A stretch of DNA of 64,000 nt, taken from the NCBI RefSeq assembly GCF_003030345.1, contig NZ_CP028158.1, positions 1,550,001-1,614,000 of the forward strand, given 5' to 3'. The notes beneath the pieces were generated by a model. That model was not told the origin of the DNA. It saw only the letters and a program-made list of their open reading frames with translations, and ran no database searches. Both the position numbers and the translations under genes were made by a program. Below are positions 63,877 through 64,000 of the stretch, in pieces; positions within the stretch are counted from its first letter, which is position 1, and every line of letters starts with the position of its first letter. The DNA is from Plantactinospora sp. BC1. GTDB taxonomy: Bacteria; Actinomycetota; Actinomycetes; Mycobacteriales; Micromonosporaceae.

Positions 63877-64000
63877 CTACGGCCGTTTCGGCGGCGGCCG
63901 GTGGCGGGGCTCGACGATCCGGAACCGTACCGGCTTGCCGGGTGCCGCCTGGGCGACCTGCGGGAGGTCGTCCGGGTGCAGTACCCCGATCACCGGGTAG
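63877..64000 (-). CDS. Biotin-dependent carboxyltransferase / 5-oxoprolinase subunit C-like, C-terminal fragment
   Basis: Only the last 40 residues are in the window: YPVIGVLHPDDLPQVAQAAP, then GKPVRFRIVEP and a Pro/Arg tail. The YPVIGVVHPDDLP...PG.PVRF pattern is the C-terminus of the PxpC/KipA/allophanate-hydrolase-subunit-2 family. The start lies beyond the right edge. Confidence 0.65.
   Translation of the reverse strand, partial: YPVIGVLHPDDLPQVAQAAPGKPVRFRIVEPRHRPPPKRP

Overview
The window is high-GC actinobacterial DNA with long genes, frequent GTG/TTG starts and 1-8 bp stop/start overlaps. The gene set suggests a spore-forming actinomycete: secreted chitinase, CBM2 and ricin-lectin enzymes, an Scr1-type HTH/DUF397 pair, a conservon-like kinase plus roadblock pair, SigE-family and ECF sigma factors, and a type II PKS of the spore-pigment type. 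The style fits Micromonosporaceae best. That placement is an inference, because no rRNA or housekeeping gene is present.

Layout. 1-6.7 kb: the end of a GH15 enzyme, a lipoprotein, an FAD monooxygenase, an HTH/DUF397 pair, two small zinc-finger-like ORFs and a methyltransferase. 6.8-14.8 kb: a branched-chain amino-acid (or amide) ABC operon, livK-livH-livM-livG-livF, preceded on the same strand by a nitrate/nitrite-sensing-type kinase and a roadblock protein. 15-17.5 kb: an XRE regulator and an orphan P450. 18-26.6 kb: a secreted M14 carboxypeptidase, a zinc alcohol dehydrogenase, a cNMP-binding histidine kinase paired with a receiver-thioredoxin-reductase fusion, and a divergent ECF sigma / zinc-finger anti-sigma pair. 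26.7-39 kb: aldo-keto reductase/TetR, chitinase, lipoproteins, a Tat-exported metallo-beta-lactamase-fold protein, SigE with a membrane partner, a PQQ-type sugar dehydrogenase with a TetR, an SGNH-CBM2 esterase and a BNR-fold enzyme.

39.2-50.9 kb is the most interesting part. A nine-gene, almost completely overlapping minus-strand operon encodes a TcmI-type cyclase, an AccD-AccA fusion, AccB, AccC, an ACP fused to an aromatase/cyclase, a cupin, KS-alpha, KS-beta/CLF and an ABM-fold monooxygenase. Divergent to it lie a SARP activator, then a second TcmI-type cyclase and an FAD hydroxylase. There is no ketoreductase, so the product should be an unreduced aromatic polyketide, probably a WhiE-like pigment, with its own malonyl-CoA supply. 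Four heptamer direct repeats with an 11-bp period (three exactly GGTGACG-N4-GGTGACG) lie only in the two intergenic regions flanking the SARP gene and look like its operators.

51-58.2 kb: a MarR-GNAT fusion, then a LacI-controlled catabolic locus with two PmoA-like (DUF6807) paralogues, a cupin and a Gfo/Idh/MocA dehydrogenase. Its substrate is unknown. 58.2-64 kb: an F420-type reductase, a DUF5994 protein, a ~930-bp non-coding stretch with a strong hairpin, a sulfotransferase, an IolC-like kinase, a methyltransferase, a VOC protein and the end of a PxpC-like carboxyltransferase gene. No tRNA, rRNA, CRISPR array, insertion sequence or phage gene was recognised.
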